Below, piece after piece: positions 42,710 to 52,033 of a stretch of DNA of 64,000 bases. The notes below the pieces were generated by a model, which had not been told where the DNA came from, ran no database searches, and was given only the letters and a program-made list of their open reading frames with translations. Each line of letters begins with the position of its first letter. Position 1 is the first letter of the stretch. The stretch is from Streptomyces sp. NBC_01294 (GTDB taxonomy: Bacteria; Actinomycetota; Actinomycetes; Streptomycetales; Streptomycetaceae), in the NCBI RefSeq assembly GCF_035917235.1, contig NZ_CP108423.1, positions 5,733,501-5,797,500 on the forward strand. The letters are read 5' to 3'. A program made the position numbers and the translations under genes.

Positions 42710-43561
42710 TCAGGTCTTCTGGCGGAACTTTCGGACGGCGAGCGGCATGGTGGCGGTCGTGAGGACCAGCGACCAGACCAGGACCATCCACACCGAGTTG
42801 CCGACGGGAGTCCCGTTGATCAGCGCGCGGGCGGCGTCGGCCAGGTTGGACAGCGGGTTGTACTCCGTGAAGGACTGCAGCCAGCCGGGCATCGTGGACG
42901 GCGGGGCGAAGATCGAGCTGCCGAACTGCAGCGGCATCAGGACCATCATCGCCATGCCCTGGACGGCCTGCGCGGTCTTCAGGGTGAGACCGAGCAGCAC
43001 GAAGATCCACATCAGTGAGGCGCCGAAGACGGCCGCCAGACCGATGGCGAGGAACAGCCCCAGGATCGAGCCCTTGATGGACAGGCCGAGCATGAAGCCC
43101 ACGGCGAGCAGGATCGCGATGGCGGCCATCATCCGGCCGATCTCGACGACGATCTTGGCGATGAGCACCGAGGAACGGGCGATCGGCATGGACCGGAACC
43201 GGTCCATCACACCCTTCTTGAAGTCGTCGTTGACTCCGGTGCCGACCCCCATGGCGATGTTCATGCCCATCATGGCCATGAGGCCCGGGACCACGTAGTT
43301 GACGTAGCCCTCCTGGTTGCCCTTGCCGGAGATCGCGCCGCCGAAGACGAAGACGAACAGCAGCGTGAAGATGATCGGCATGAACACGACGTCGAACATC
43401 GACTCCGGGTCCTGCTTGATCTGCAGCGCGTTGCGGCGCACCAGGGCGCCGATGTGCCGCAGGTTGGCCCGCAGGCCGATCCGGCCCTCGCCCGAGTGCG
43501 CGGCCACCGGGGCCGGACCGGGCACGGTGGGCGCGGGCTTCGTCGTGGTTACGGTGCTCAT
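42710..43561 (-). CDS. DrrB-type ABC-2 transporter permease
   Basis: 283 residues with six membrane helices. Typical marks are NALQIKQDPESMFDVVFMPIIFTLLFVFVFGG (first helix, in parts), GVNDDFKKGVMDRFRSMPIARSS (cytoplasmic loop) and the last helix followed by FRQKT. It forms an exporter with the ATPase encoded just upstream, whose stop overlaps its ATG (ATGA). DrrAB pumps expel anthracyclines and related hydrophobic drugs; the substrate here is unknown. Confidence 0.92.
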   Translation of the reverse strand: MSTVTTTKPAPTVPGPAPVAAHSGEGRIGLRANLRHIGALVRRNALQIKQDPESMFDVVFMPIIFTLLFVFVFGGAISGKGNQEGYVNYVVPGLMAMMGMNIAMGVGTGVNDDFKKGVMDRFRSMPIARSSVLIAKIVVEIGRMMAAIAILLAVGFMLGLSIKGSILGLFLAIGLAAVFGASLMWIFVLLGLTLKTAQAVQGMAMMVLMPLQFGSSIFAPPSTMPGWLQSFTEYNPLSNLADAARALINGTPVGNSVWMVLVWSLVLTTATMPLAVRKFRQKT

Positions 43562-44571
43562 GCCGCGACCTCCTCGGTCTGCTCGGTGGGGACGGAGTCC
43601 TCGACGGCGCTCGGCTTCTGGCCGGTGATGGCCAGGAACACCTCGTCGAGGCTGGGCAGGTAGGTGCCGAGGTCGGCGATCGCGTACCCGCGGGCGGCCA
43701 GCAGACCGACCACGGCGGTCAGCTGCTCGTCGCTCAGGATCGGGACCAGCAGGACGCCCTCGTCGGGCACGGCCTGGGTGCCGGCCACGCCGTCCAATCC
43801 GGCCTCGGCCAGCGAGCGGGCCATGCCCGGCAGGTCCGAGGAGGACACGGGGCGGATCTTCAGGGTGCGCCCGCCGACGCGCGCCTTCAGCTCGTCGACC
43901 TTGCCCTTGGCGATGACCTTGCCGCGGTCGATGACCGTCAGCTCGCTGGCGAGCTGCTCCGCCTCCTCCATGTACTGGGTCGTCAGCAGCACGGTGGCGC
44001 CCTCGGCGACCAGGCGCTGGACCTCGTCCCACACCTCGTTGCGGGTGCGCGGGTCGAGACCGGTGGTCGGCTCGTCCAGGTAGATCACGGCCGGGTTGCC
44101 GATCAGCGAGGCCGCGAGGTCGAGCCGGCGGCGCATGCCGCCGGAGTAGTGCATGGCGGCCTTCTTGGCGGCCTCGGTCAGGGAGAACCGCTCCAGCATC
44201 TCGTCCGCGCGGCGGCGGGCGTCCTTGCGGGAGAGGTCGAGCAGCCGCCCGATCATGTAGAGGTTCTCCCAGCCGGAGAGCTTCTCGTCGACCGAGGCGT
44301 ACTGGCCGGTCAGCCCGATGGTCCGGCGCAGCTGCCGCGGCTGGCGGACCACGTCGAAGCCCGCGACGGTCGCCGTGCCGGCGTCCGGGGCGATCAGGGT
44401 GGAGAGGCAGCGCACCAGCGTGGTCTTGCCGGCTCCGTTGGGCCCGAGGACCCCGAGGACCGTTCCCTCGCGGACGTCCAGGTCGACACCGTCGAGGGCC
44501 TTGGTCTCGCCGTAGTGCTTGACCAGCCCCCGTACTTCCACGGCGTTGGGGTTCTTGTCGTTTCGCGTCAT
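43558..44571 (-). CDS. DrrA-type ABC exporter ATP-binding protein
   Basis: 337 residues. Walker A GPNGAGKTT (about residue 43), signature YSGGMRRRLDLA (about 142), Walker B AVIYLDEPTTGLDP. The C-terminal about 100 residues are the DrrA extension that contacts the permease. ATG at 44571 (MTRNDKNPNAVEVRGLVKHYG) is chosen, with two alternative upstream ATGs. It is the first gene of a two-gene operon with the permease, separated from panB by a terminator. Confidence 0.92.
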   Translation of the reverse strand: MTRNDKNPNAVEVRGLVKHYGETKALDGVDLDVREGTVLGVLGPNGAGKTTLVRCLSTLIAPDAGTATVAGFDVVRQPRQLRRTIGLTGQYASVDEKLSGWENLYMIGRLLDLSRKDARRRADEMLERFSLTEAAKKAAMHYSGGMRRRLDLAASLIGNPAVIYLDEPTTGLDPRTRNEVWDEVQRLVAEGATVLLTTQYMEEAEQLASELTVIDRGKVIAKGKVDELKARVGGRTLKIRPVSSSDLPGMARSLAEAGLDGVAGTQAVPDEGVLLVPILSDEQLTAVVGLLAARGYAIADLGTYLPSLDEVFLAITGQKPSAVEDSVPTEQTEEVAA

Positions 44572-44666
44572 GCCCACCATGGGACCAGGTGCCACTGACA
44601 AAACACCGACAAGAGACCTACAGCCCGCCTACAGGCAGCCGACAGTCTGCCTCGAGCCGGGGTGCG

Positions 44667-44697
44667 GCAGCCCGCCGGCGTGACGCCGGCGGGCTGC
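44667..44697. terminator. terminator after panB
   Basis: GCAGCCCGCCGGCG (44667-44680) and CGCCGGCGGGCTGC (44684-44697) form a perfect 14-bp stem with loop TGA, 19 bases beyond the panB stop and upstream of the exporter operon. Confidence 0.9.
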
Positions 44698-44715
44698 CCC
44701 GTACCGCTCGCCCCC

Positions 44716-45585
44716 TCAGTGGAAGGCGTGCTCCTCCTGCGGGAACGTCCCGCCGACCACGTCCTCGGCGAAGGCCTTCGCCGCGTCGCCCATGACCTCG
44801 CGGAGCTTGGCGTACTGCTTCACGAAGCGGGGCAGCTTTCCGCCGGTCAGACCCATCATGTCGGTCCACACCAGGACCTGCGCGTCGCACTCCGCGCCCG
44901 CGCCGATGCCGACCGTCGGGATGTGCAGGGACCGGGTGACCTCGGCGGCCAGCTCGGCCGGAACGAGCTCCAGCACCACTGCGAAGGCACCCGCGTCCTG
45001 CGCCGCCTTCGCGTCGCGCAGCAGCTGGTGCGCGGCCTCGTCGCCGCGGCCCTGGACCCGGTAGCCCATGGCGTTGACGGACTGCGGGGTCAGGCCCAGG
45101 TGGGACATGACGGGGATGCCGGACTGCACGATCAGCTCGGTCTGGGCCAGCGAGCGCTCGCCGCCCTCCAGCTTCACCGCTCCGACCCCGGCTTCCTTGA
45201 CCAGCCGGGTGGCGCTGCGCAGCGCCTGCACGGCGCCTTCCTGGTACGAGCCGAACGGCATGTCGCCGATCACCAGCGCGCGGCTGGTGCCGCGCACGAC
45301 GGCCGCCGAGAGCATGGTCATCTGGTCCATCGTCACCGGGACGGTGGAGTCGTAGCCGAGGTGGCAATTGCCCATCGAGTCGCCGACGAGGATGACCGGG
45401 ATGCCGGCCTCGTCGAAGACGGACGCGGTCATCGCGTCGTAGGCGGTGAGCATGGGCCACTTCTCGCCGCGTTCCTTGGCGAGGGTCAGGTCGCGGACGG
45501 TGATGCGCCGGGTGCCCGTGCCTCCGTACAGGGTGGGGGAGGCCGCTGATGCGGATTCGCGGGCAGGCGAAACGGCATGCGTCAT
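44716..45585 (-). CDS. panB: 3-methyl-2-oxobutanoate hydroxymethyltransferase
   Basis: 289 residues. First committed step of pantothenate synthesis: transfers a hydroxymethyl group from methylene-tetrahydrofolate to ketoisovalerate. Family motifs are MLTAYDAMTASVFDEAGIPVILVGDSMG (in parts, about 45), the metal-binding Asp in VIGDMPFGSY, VKLEGGE, and GIPVMSHLGLTPQ, then IPTVGIGAGAECDAQVLV. ATG at 45585 follows AAGGAG by 9 bases. The 287-base space before it and the next gene holds no gene. Confidence 0.96.
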   Translation of the reverse strand: MTHAVSPARESASAASPTLYGGTGTRRITVRDLTLAKERGEKWPMLTAYDAMTASVFDEAGIPVILVGDSMGNCHLGYDSTVPVTMDQMTMLSAAVVRGTSRALVIGDMPFGSYQEGAVQALRSATRLVKEAGVGAVKLEGGERSLAQTELIVQSGIPVMSHLGLTPQSVNAMGYRVQGRGDEAAHQLLRDAKAAQDAGAFAVVLELVPAELAAEVTRSLHIPTVGIGAGAECDAQVLVWTDMMGLTGGKLPRFVKQYAKLREVMGDAAKAFAEDVVGGTFPQEEHAFH

Positions 45586-45872
45586 TGCAACTGCTCCTTG
45601 TGTCATCTCGAGGCGCCCTCACGGCGTCCCCGGACTCACCCACCATGGTGGCATCCGCGTGCCCGAAGGCGGAAGTGGTACGCGGAGTGAGCCGACGCGC
45701 AGGCTGCAATGTGCGCGTTTCGTGACAAGCGGAACCCCTGGCGCACGGTCGTTCGTCCTCCCGGGCGTACGACCGTGACGGACGGTCGTGACGTAGGGCA
45801 CGGAAGGCTCCGGTCATCGCCTAGGGTCAAGGGGCGGGGACGGAGCGCGAGCACGGCAGTGAGGGCAGTGGC

Positions 45873-46904
45873 ATGGCACAGGCGTACATGACGGAGTCGG
45901 GGAACGGCGGCTCGGAGCCCTCCGAGCCCTCCGCATCCCGCTTCGGACGCCGACTGGCCGAGCTGCGCAAGGACCCCGGGATCTGGCGGCGCGGATGGGT
46001 GCTGGCGGCGCTCGCCGCGCTGATCGCGCTGATCATGATCTTCCATGCGGAGCTGCCCAACGACGTGGGCAACCTCGGCAGCCTCACCGAGACCTTCCTG
46101 CCCTGGCTGGGCCTGGCCGTCCCGGTGCTGCTGGCCGGGGCGGTGTTCCGCCGCTCCGCGACCGCGCTCATCGCGGTCCTGCTGACGGCCGTGGTCTGGG
46201 CGAACCTCTTCGGCGGCCTGGTCAGCGACAAGTCCGGCCCGGGCGGCAACCTCGTGGTCGCCACCCACAACGTCGACGCCGACAACGCAGACCCGCGCGG
46301 CACCGCCGAATCCGTCGCACGGTCCGGGGCCGACGTCCTGGCCCTGACCGAGCTCAAGGGGAGCGCCGTCCCCGTCTACGAGAAGGCCCTGGCGGGCACG
46401 TACAAGTACCACTCCGTCGAGGGCACGGTCGGCCTGTGGAGCAAGTACCCGCTGAGCGCCAGCGCGCCCGTCGACATCAGGATGGGCTGGACCCGGGCCA
46501 TGCGCGCCACCGTCGCCACCCCCCAGGGGGACGTCGCCGCCTTCGTCGCCCACCTCCCCTCGGTGCGGGTCAAGCTGAAGGCCGGCTTCACCGCGAACCA
46601 GCGCGACGACAGCGCCGACGCGCTGGGCGCCGCGCTCGCCGCCGAACCGCTGAAGAAGGTCATCCTGCTCGGCGACCTCAACGGCACCATGAACGACCGC
46701 GCCCTGTCCGAGGTCACCTCGCAGATGCGCTCCACCCAGGGCGCCGCGGGCGACGGCTTCGGCTTCAGCTGGCCCGCGCAGTTCCCGATGGCCCGGATCG
46801 ACCAGATCATGGTCCGCGGCATCAAGCCGGAGGCCTCCTGGACCCTGCCCCGCACGGGCAGCGACCACCTGCCGGTCGCGGCCCGGGTGACCGTGAAGAA
46901 GTAG
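45873..46904 (+). CDS. endonuclease/exonuclease/phosphatase-fold membrane protein
   Basis: 343 residues. The N-terminal 115 residues hold three membrane helices (WVLAALAALIALIMIF, FLPWLGLAVPVLLAGAVF, ALIAVLLTAVVWANLF). The rest is an extracytoplasmic EEP domain: NLVVATHNVDADN, VLALTELKG, LLGDLNGTMND, RIDQIMVRG and the final SDHLPVAARV, giving the usual Asn, Glu, Asp-Asn and Asp-His metal and catalytic positions. Such proteins may cleave phospholipid head groups, inositol phosphates or nucleic acid outside the cell; the substrate is unknown. Confidence 0.88.
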   Translation: MAQAYMTESGNGGSEPSEPSASRFGRRLAELRKDPGIWRRGWVLAALAALIALIMIFHAELPNDVGNLGSLTETFLPWLGLAVPVLLAGAVFRRSATALIAVLLTAVVWANLFGGLVSDKSGPGGNLVVATHNVDADNADPRGTAESVARSGADVLALTELKGSAVPVYEKALAGTYKYHSVEGTVGLWSKYPLSASAPVDIRMGWTRAMRATVATPQGDVAAFVAHLPSVRVKLKAGFTANQRDDSADALGAALAAEPLKKVILLGDLNGTMNDRALSEVTSQMRSTQGAAGDGFGFSWPAQFPMARIDQIMVRGIKPEASWTLPRTGSDHLPVAARVTVKK

Positions 46905-46929
46905 GCGCACCCCGGGCGGGTGCGCACAT

Positions 46930-46973
46930 GAAGGGAGGGGCCTCGCCGCCGATGCGGTGAGGCCCCTCCCTTC
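46930..46973. terminator. strong bidirectional terminator
   Basis: GAAGGGAGGGGCCTC (46930-46944) pairs exactly with GAGGCCCCTCCCTTC (46959-46973), 15 bp, and flanking T residues follow. A smaller GCGCACCC/GGGTGCGC hairpin precedes it at 46906-46925. It separates convergent genes. Confidence 0.92.
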
Positions 46974-47028
46974 GTCCGTCCCGCTCCGGCCCGGCGGCCA
47001 CGCGGCCACGCGGCTGCGTGTTACGCGG

Positions 47029-48783
47029 CTACGCGTGCTCGCGCCAGCCGTTCGTGATCGGCAGCCGGCGGTCCTTGCCGAAGCCCTTCGCGGAGATCTT
47101 CGTACCCGGCGGGTACTGGCGGCGCTTGTACTCCGCCGTGTCCACCATCCGCAGGGTCCTGGCGACCAGCTCCCGGTCGAAGCCGGCCTCCACGATCGCC
47201 TCCATGCCCTGGTCGCGGTCCACGTACAGGGCCAGGATCGCGTCGAGCACCGGGTAGTCCGGCAGGGAGTCCGTGTCCACCTGGCCCGGGCGCAGCTCCG
47301 CGCTCGGCGGCTTGACGATCGAGTTCTCCGGGATCGGCGGGGTCTCGCCGCGCTCGGCGGCGGCCCGGTTGCGGTACTGGGCGAGCCGGAAGACGTCCGT
47401 CTTGTACACGTCCTTGATCGGGCCGTACGCGCCCACCGAGTCGCCGTACAGGGTGGAGTAGCCGACGGCCAGCTCCGACTTGTTGCCCGGGGCCAGCACG
47501 ATGTGGCCCTCCTGGTTGGACACCGCCATCAGCATCGTGCCGCGCAGCCGGGACTGCAGGTTCTCCTCGGCCAGGCCGCTCAGGCCCAGCGAGCCCATGT
47601 AGGCGTCGAACATCGGCTCGATCGGCACGGTCCGGAGGTTCAGGCCGGTCCGCTCGGCCAGGTCGGCCGCGTCGCCCTTCGAGTGGTCCGAGGAGTACTT
47701 CGACGGCATCGAGATGCCGTGCACGTTCTGCGCGCCGATCGCGTCGCAGGCGATCGAGGCGACCAGGGCGGAGTCGATGCCCCCGGAGAGCCCGATCAGG
47801 ACGGAGCGGAATCCGTTCTTCTTGACGTACGCGCGCAGACCCACGACCAGCGCGTCGTAGATCTCCTCGTCGTCGTCGAGCCGGTCGGCGTAGCCGCCGG
47901 TCACGACCGCCTCGTACGGCTCCACCGGCTCCTCGGACAGGATCACGCGGTCGATGCGCAGCCCGTCGTCCACGACGCCCTCGGGGGCGTCGGCGCGCGC
48001 GGCCGGCAGGTCGAGGTCGACCAGCACGCAGCCCTCGGAGAACTGCGGGGCGCGGGCGATGACCTCGCCGTCGGCGTCCACGACGATCGAGTCGCCGTCG
48101 AAGACCAGCTCGTCCTGGCCGCCGATCATCGCCAGGTAGGCGAGGGTGCAGCCGGCCTCCTGGGCCCGCTTCTGCACCAGTTCGAGGCGCAGGTCGTCCT
48201 TGTTGCGCTCGTACGGTGAGGCGTTGACGGAGATCAGCAGCCCGGCCCCGGCGGAGCGGGTGGCCGGGACCCGGCCGCCCTCCTGCCAGAGGTCCTCGCA
48301 GATGGCCAGGGCCACGTCGACGCCCCGGACCCGGATCACCGGCTGGGTGTCGCCCGGCACGAAGTACCGGAACTCGTCGAACACGCCGTAGTTGGGGAGG
48401 TGGTGCTTGGCGAAGCGCAGGACCACCTGCCCGCGGTGCAGCACGGCGGCCGCGTTCTCCGGGGAGCCGGCCGGGCGGCCGAGCCGGGGTACCGCCTTCT
48501 CGGTGCGGTCGAGGTAGCCGACGACGACCGGCAGTTCGCCGAGGCCCTCGGCCGCCAGCCGCTCGGCGAGCTCGCGGAGCGCGGAGCGGGAGGCCTCGAC
48601 GAAGGAGCCGCGCAGGGCGAGGTCCTCGACGGGGTACCCGGTCAGCATCATCTCCGGGAACGCCACCAGGTGGGCGCCCTGCTCGGCGGAGTGCCGGGTC
48701 CAGTGGACGACCGAGTCGGCGTTCGCGGCGATGTTGCCGACGTGCGAGTCGATCTGATTCAGAGCGAGACGAAGTTGAGGCAC
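47029..48783 (-). CDS. nadE: glutamine-dependent NAD+ synthetase
   Basis: 584 residues. The N-terminal nitrilase-type glutaminase (1-270) shows the catalytic Glu in VAFPEMMLTGYP, Lys in FAKHHLPNYGVFDE and Cys in VALAICEDLWQ. The C-terminal synthetase has the PP-loop LIGLSGGIDSALVA (about 327) and LAPGNKSELAVGYSTLYGD. It makes NAD+ from deamido-NAD+, ATP and glutamine. GTG at 48783 is the start. The position near glnA2 matches the gene order around the Streptomyces coelicolor NAD synthetase. Confidence 0.96.
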   Translation of the reverse strand: MPQLRLALNQIDSHVGNIAANADSVVHWTRHSAEQGAHLVAFPEMMLTGYPVEDLALRGSFVEASRSALRELAERLAAEGLGELPVVVGYLDRTEKAVPRLGRPAGSPENAAAVLHRGQVVLRFAKHHLPNYGVFDEFRYFVPGDTQPVIRVRGVDVALAICEDLWQEGGRVPATRSAGAGLLISVNASPYERNKDDLRLELVQKRAQEAGCTLAYLAMIGGQDELVFDGDSIVVDADGEVIARAPQFSEGCVLVDLDLPAARADAPEGVVDDGLRIDRVILSEEPVEPYEAVVTGGYADRLDDDEEIYDALVVGLRAYVKKNGFRSVLIGLSGGIDSALVASIACDAIGAQNVHGISMPSKYSSDHSKGDAADLAERTGLNLRTVPIEPMFDAYMGSLGLSGLAEENLQSRLRGTMLMAVSNQEGHIVLAPGNKSELAVGYSTLYGDSVGAYGPIKDVYKTDVFRLAQYRNRAAAERGETPPIPENSIVKPPSAELRPGQVDTDSLPDYPVLDAILALYVDRDQGMEAIVEAGFDRELVARTLRMVDTAEYKRRQYPPGTKISAKGFGKDRRLPITNGWREHA

Positions 48784-48855
48784 GGGGCCCAGTCTAATCG
48801 TCTTTCTGACGCGATGTCCTGGACCCCGCCCGTTCTCCCCTGCCGGGAGCGCCCG

Positions 48856-50190
48856 TCAGCCGAGGGGGCCGGCGTACTTCACGTCGTCGAGCAGGGTCCC
48901 GGCGGCGATGTCCGCGGTGATGCTCTTGGTGCCCTCCGGGATCTCGAACGCCACGATCCCGCTGGCCGATTCGCCCGGCAGGATCGAGCCCTTGACCATC
49001 TTCGGCACGCCGCCGCCGCTGCCGGAGCTGTCGAAGACCATGTCGGCGGTCATGCCCTGGTCGTCGCGGACGTTGGGCACGGCGTAGATCACCTCGTGCG
49101 GCGTGGAAGAGCCGTTGGTGATGGTGATCGTGATCTGGATGGCGTTCTTGACCTCTTCGCGGGCGATGATGCCCTTCGGCTCGTACTTCTTCGGAACCGA
49201 CAGGCTCACCTTGACGCCGTTCGGGTAGGTGAAGGTCTCGCCGAACGGCAGCGCGCTGGTCAGGCCGGGGACCTGGGTGGGCGACGGGGACGCGGACGGG
49301 GACTTGGACTTGGACGGGGACCTGGACGGCCAGGGCTCACCGCTGGGGTAGAGCCCGTCCAGTTCGTACTCCTCGTCGTCGATCCCGATCCCGGCGCGGT
49401 CCTCCTTGGCCTCGTCGATGAAGGAGACGGTGAGGAGGAAACCGCCGACCGAGGCGCCGAGGCCGGCGATCCCGAGGACGGTGCCGACGATGGCCATCGT
49501 CCGGTTCGGGGCGCCCGTGTTGGCGCGGCGCCACCCGGCGATGCCGAGGCCCGCGGCGACCACCGCGAGCAGGGTGCCGGCCCAGAAGAGGAACGGCACG
49601 AGGCCGAGGAACACGGCGAAGGCGGCGACGATCACGGCGGCCATGGCCAGGCCGTTGGTGGTCGGCTGGGCCTGCGGGTAGCCCGCGTACGGGGCCCCTC
49701 CGAAGGCGGGGTCAGGCTGGGTCCAGGGGTTGCCCGGGCCGGGCTGGGCCCACGGGTTGCCGGGGGCGCCGGGAGCGCCCGCGTCACTGAAGTGCGCGGC
49801 CGCCGGGGCCGGGGTGGGCGGCGCGAACTGCGAGGGGGCCGGGGCCGGTTCCGGGGCGGGGCCCGGTTCGGGGGCGGGTGCGGCGGGAGCCGCGGGCGCG
49901 TCGGTGACGGCCGGGGTCTCAGGCGCCTCGGCAGCCGCGGGGGCTCCTGGGGCCTCGGGTACCTCGGCAGCTGCCGGGGCCTCGGGGGCCTCGGGTGTCG
50001 CCGGGGTCTCAGGGGCCTCGGGCGTTGCCGGGGTCTCAGGGGCCGGTGTCGCGGCCGGGGTCTTCTCCAGCGAGAGCGGCTGGGCGGGCGCCGGTATGGA
50101 GGTCGTCTCGGGAGCTGGGGTACCCGTCGGCTCCGTCGGCTCCGTCGGAGGGCCGTCGGGCGTGCTGGGCGGGTTCGGCGGGGTACTCAT
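48856..50190 (-). CDS. DUF4190-type membrane protein with Pro/Ala-rich cytoplasmic tail
   Basis: 444 residues. The first 170 are disordered and repetitive (APETPATPEAPE-type repeats, then NPWAQPGPGNPW). Two membrane helices in a DUF4190 arrangement follow (LAMAAVIVAAFAVFLGLVPFLFWAG and TMAIVGTVLGIAGLGASVGGFLL, in parts). A Ser/Pro/Lys linker leads to an outside beta-rich domain (about 320-444) like DUF4352 (KGIIAREEVKNAIQITITITN), probably an immunoglobulin-like fold. The role is unknown. The start is ATG 50190. Confidence 0.8.
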   Translation of the reverse strand: MSTPPNPPSTPDGPPTEPTEPTGTPAPETTSIPAPAQPLSLEKTPAATPAPETPATPEAPETPATPEAPEAPAAAEVPEAPGAPAAAEAPETPAVTDAPAAPAAPAPEPGPAPEPAPAPSQFAPPTPAPAAAHFSDAGAPGAPGNPWAQPGPGNPWTQPDPAFGGAPYAGYPQAQPTTNGLAMAAVIVAAFAVFLGLVPFLFWAGTLLAVVAAGLGIAGWRRANTGAPNRTMAIVGTVLGIAGLGASVGGFLLTVSFIDEAKEDRAGIGIDDEEYELDGLYPSGEPWPSRSPSKSKSPSASPSPTQVPGLTSALPFGETFTYPNGVKVSLSVPKKYEPKGIIAREEVKNAIQITITITNGSSTPHEVIYAVPNVRDDQGMTADMVFDSSGSGGGVPKMVKGSILPGESASGIVAFEIPEGTKSITADIAAGTLLDDVKYAGPLG

Positions 50191-50278
50191 ACCGGCGGGG
50201 TCGTCCTCTTGTAGCGGCTGTCGCGATCACCGCAAGGGTGCCATGCCGACGGCCGGCCTCCACCCGCAATTACCGCCC

Positions 50279-50318
50279 GGTTCCGGGGGCCGGCTCGGCC
50301 GAGCCGGCCCCCGGAACC
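50279..50318. terminator. 20-bp palindromic terminator after the multicopper oxidase gene
   Basis: GGTTCCGGGGGCCGGCTCGG (50279-50298) is followed directly by its exact complement (50299-50318). It lies 13 bases past the oxidase stop. Confidence 0.9.
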
Positions 50319-50331
50319 GCAAGGCGGCGGC

Positions 50332-51945
50332 CTACCGCCGGTAGCCGAGCACCGTCATCATCCCGGACTCCGAGTGGTAGACGTTGTGGCAGTGCACCAT
50401 CCACAGCCCGGGGTTGTCCGCGTCGAAGTCCGCCGTCAGCCTCCCGCCCGGCAGGACGACCGCGGTGTCCTTGCGCGCCCCGCCGGCCTGGCCGGCCAGC
50501 GCGAAGGTGTGCCCGTGCAGGTGCACCGGGTGCCACATCGGCGTCGTGTTCCTGAAGTCCAGCCGGACCCGCTCGCCCGCCTTCACCGGATGGCGCTGGT
50601 CCGGCGTGTACGGCTTGCCGTCGAAGGCCCAGTCGTACTTGGTCATGGAGCCGGTCAGCCGGATCTGCACCGTACGGTCCGGCTCGCGCGGGGCCAGTGC
50701 GGCCGGCCCGGCGGCCTTGAGCACGTCCGCCGTCAGCGGCCGCACGTCCAGCTCGGCCGGCCGGGTCGCGGCGGTGGGCGCCGTACCCGTGCCGGTGCGC
50801 AGCACCGCGAGCGCGGACCGGCCCTTGCCCTCCGCCAGTGCGGTGAGCGGGAACACCCCGTCCTGGGCCGTGACCAGGACGTCGTACCGCTCGCCCATGC
50901 CCAGCAGCAGTGAGGGCGTCTTCGTGTGCTCCACCGGGAAGCCGTCGGTGTGGGTGACCGTCAGTTCGTGGTCGCCGAGGGCGATCCGGAAGGCGGTGTC
51001 CCCGCCGGCGTTGACGATGCGCAGCCGGATCCGGTCGCCGGGGCGGGCGGTGAAGACGGACGGGTCGTCCGCCACCCGGCCGTTGATCAGGTAGTGCGGG
51101 TAGGCGACGTCGCCCGCGTCCCGCCCGAGGACGTCGCTGTCGGCGCCCATGAGGAGGTGGGAACGCCCGGAACCGGAGCCGGAACTGGAGCCGGGGGAGG
51201 GCGCCTGGCCGTGTGCGGCGTGGCCGCCGCCCTCACCGCTCATGCCCTTGCGGAGCTCGGCGAGGACGTCGTCCGGGGTGGCGCCGTCCACCCCGTCGAT
51301 CCAGTCGTCGAGGACGACCACCCACTCCTTGTCGTAGGACAGGGGCTCCTTCGGGTCCTCGATGATCAGCGGGGCGTACAGGCCGCGGTCCTGCTGGACC
51401 CCGGTGTGCGGGTGGAACCAGTACGTCCCCGGGTGCGGGACGGCGAACTTGTACGTGAAGGATCCGCCCGGGGCGATGTCCCGCTGGGTCAGTCCCGGGA
51501 CCCCGTCCATGTCGTTGCGCAGCGCGAGGCCGTGCCAGTGCAGGGAGGTCGCCTCGGGGAGGTTGTTGGCCAGGGCGAGGGAGAGGGTGCCGCCCGCCGT
51601 GGCGCGGACCTCCTGGCCCGGCAGCCTGTCCCCGTACGCCCAGGAGCGCACGGTGATTCCGGCGCCGAGGTCGAGCGGGGTGGCGGTGGCGGTGACCTTG
51701 ACCTCGGTGAGGGGGCCGGTGGCCTTGCGGGCGGCCTCGGCGGCCCGGACCTCGGGCCCGGCCGGGTCCACGTACCCCTCGGGCACGTCGGCGGAGCCGC
51801 CGTGGTTCATGGAGCCGTGGTCCGGGCCGGAGCCGCCGGAGTGCCCGGAGGAGCCGGACGATCCGGAGCACGCGGCGAGCAGCCCGGAGCCGACGACGGC
51901 CGCGGATGCGCCGAGGACGGCGCGACGGGTGGGAAGAGAGCGCAT
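50332..51945 (-). CDS. multicopper oxidase, secreted lipoprotein
   Basis: 537 residues. The N-terminus MRSLPTRRAVLGASAAVV has a twin-arginine motif and ends in LLAACSG, so it is a Tat-exported lipoprotein. A His/Gly/Ser-rich linker follows. Copper motifs are complete: HWHG (about 135), HPHTG (about 178), HPVHLHGHTF (about 468) and HCHNVYHSESGM (about 516), with the Cys for type 1 copper in the last. It is likely a three-domain laccase or cuprous oxidase. ATG at 51945 is chosen by the signal peptide. The DUF6153 gene lies 88 bases upstream on the same strand behind a possible CsoR-like operator. Confidence 0.93.
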   Translation of the reverse strand: MRSLPTRRAVLGASAAVVGSGLLAACSGSSGSSGHSGGSGPDHGSMNHGGSADVPEGYVDPAGPEVRAAEAARKATGPLTEVKVTATATPLDLGAGITVRSWAYGDRLPGQEVRATAGGTLSLALANNLPEATSLHWHGLALRNDMDGVPGLTQRDIAPGGSFTYKFAVPHPGTYWFHPHTGVQQDRGLYAPLIIEDPKEPLSYDKEWVVVLDDWIDGVDGATPDDVLAELRKGMSGEGGGHAAHGQAPSPGSSSGSGSGRSHLLMGADSDVLGRDAGDVAYPHYLINGRVADDPSVFTARPGDRIRLRIVNAGGDTAFRIALGDHELTVTHTDGFPVEHTKTPSLLLGMGERYDVLVTAQDGVFPLTALAEGKGRSALAVLRTGTGTAPTAATRPAELDVRPLTADVLKAAGPAALAPREPDRTVQIRLTGSMTKYDWAFDGKPYTPDQRHPVKAGERVRLDFRNTTPMWHPVHLHGHTFALAGQAGGARKDTAVVLPGGRLTADFDADNPGLWMVHCHNVYHSESGMMTVLGYRR

Positions 51946-52033
51946 GGAAGCACCTTGTGGGTGTGGTGGTACGGATTCATGGGCGCGGTTCGGCGCCGCT
52001 CCGCGGCATGCGGGAGCGGCGGCGGGGCCGGGC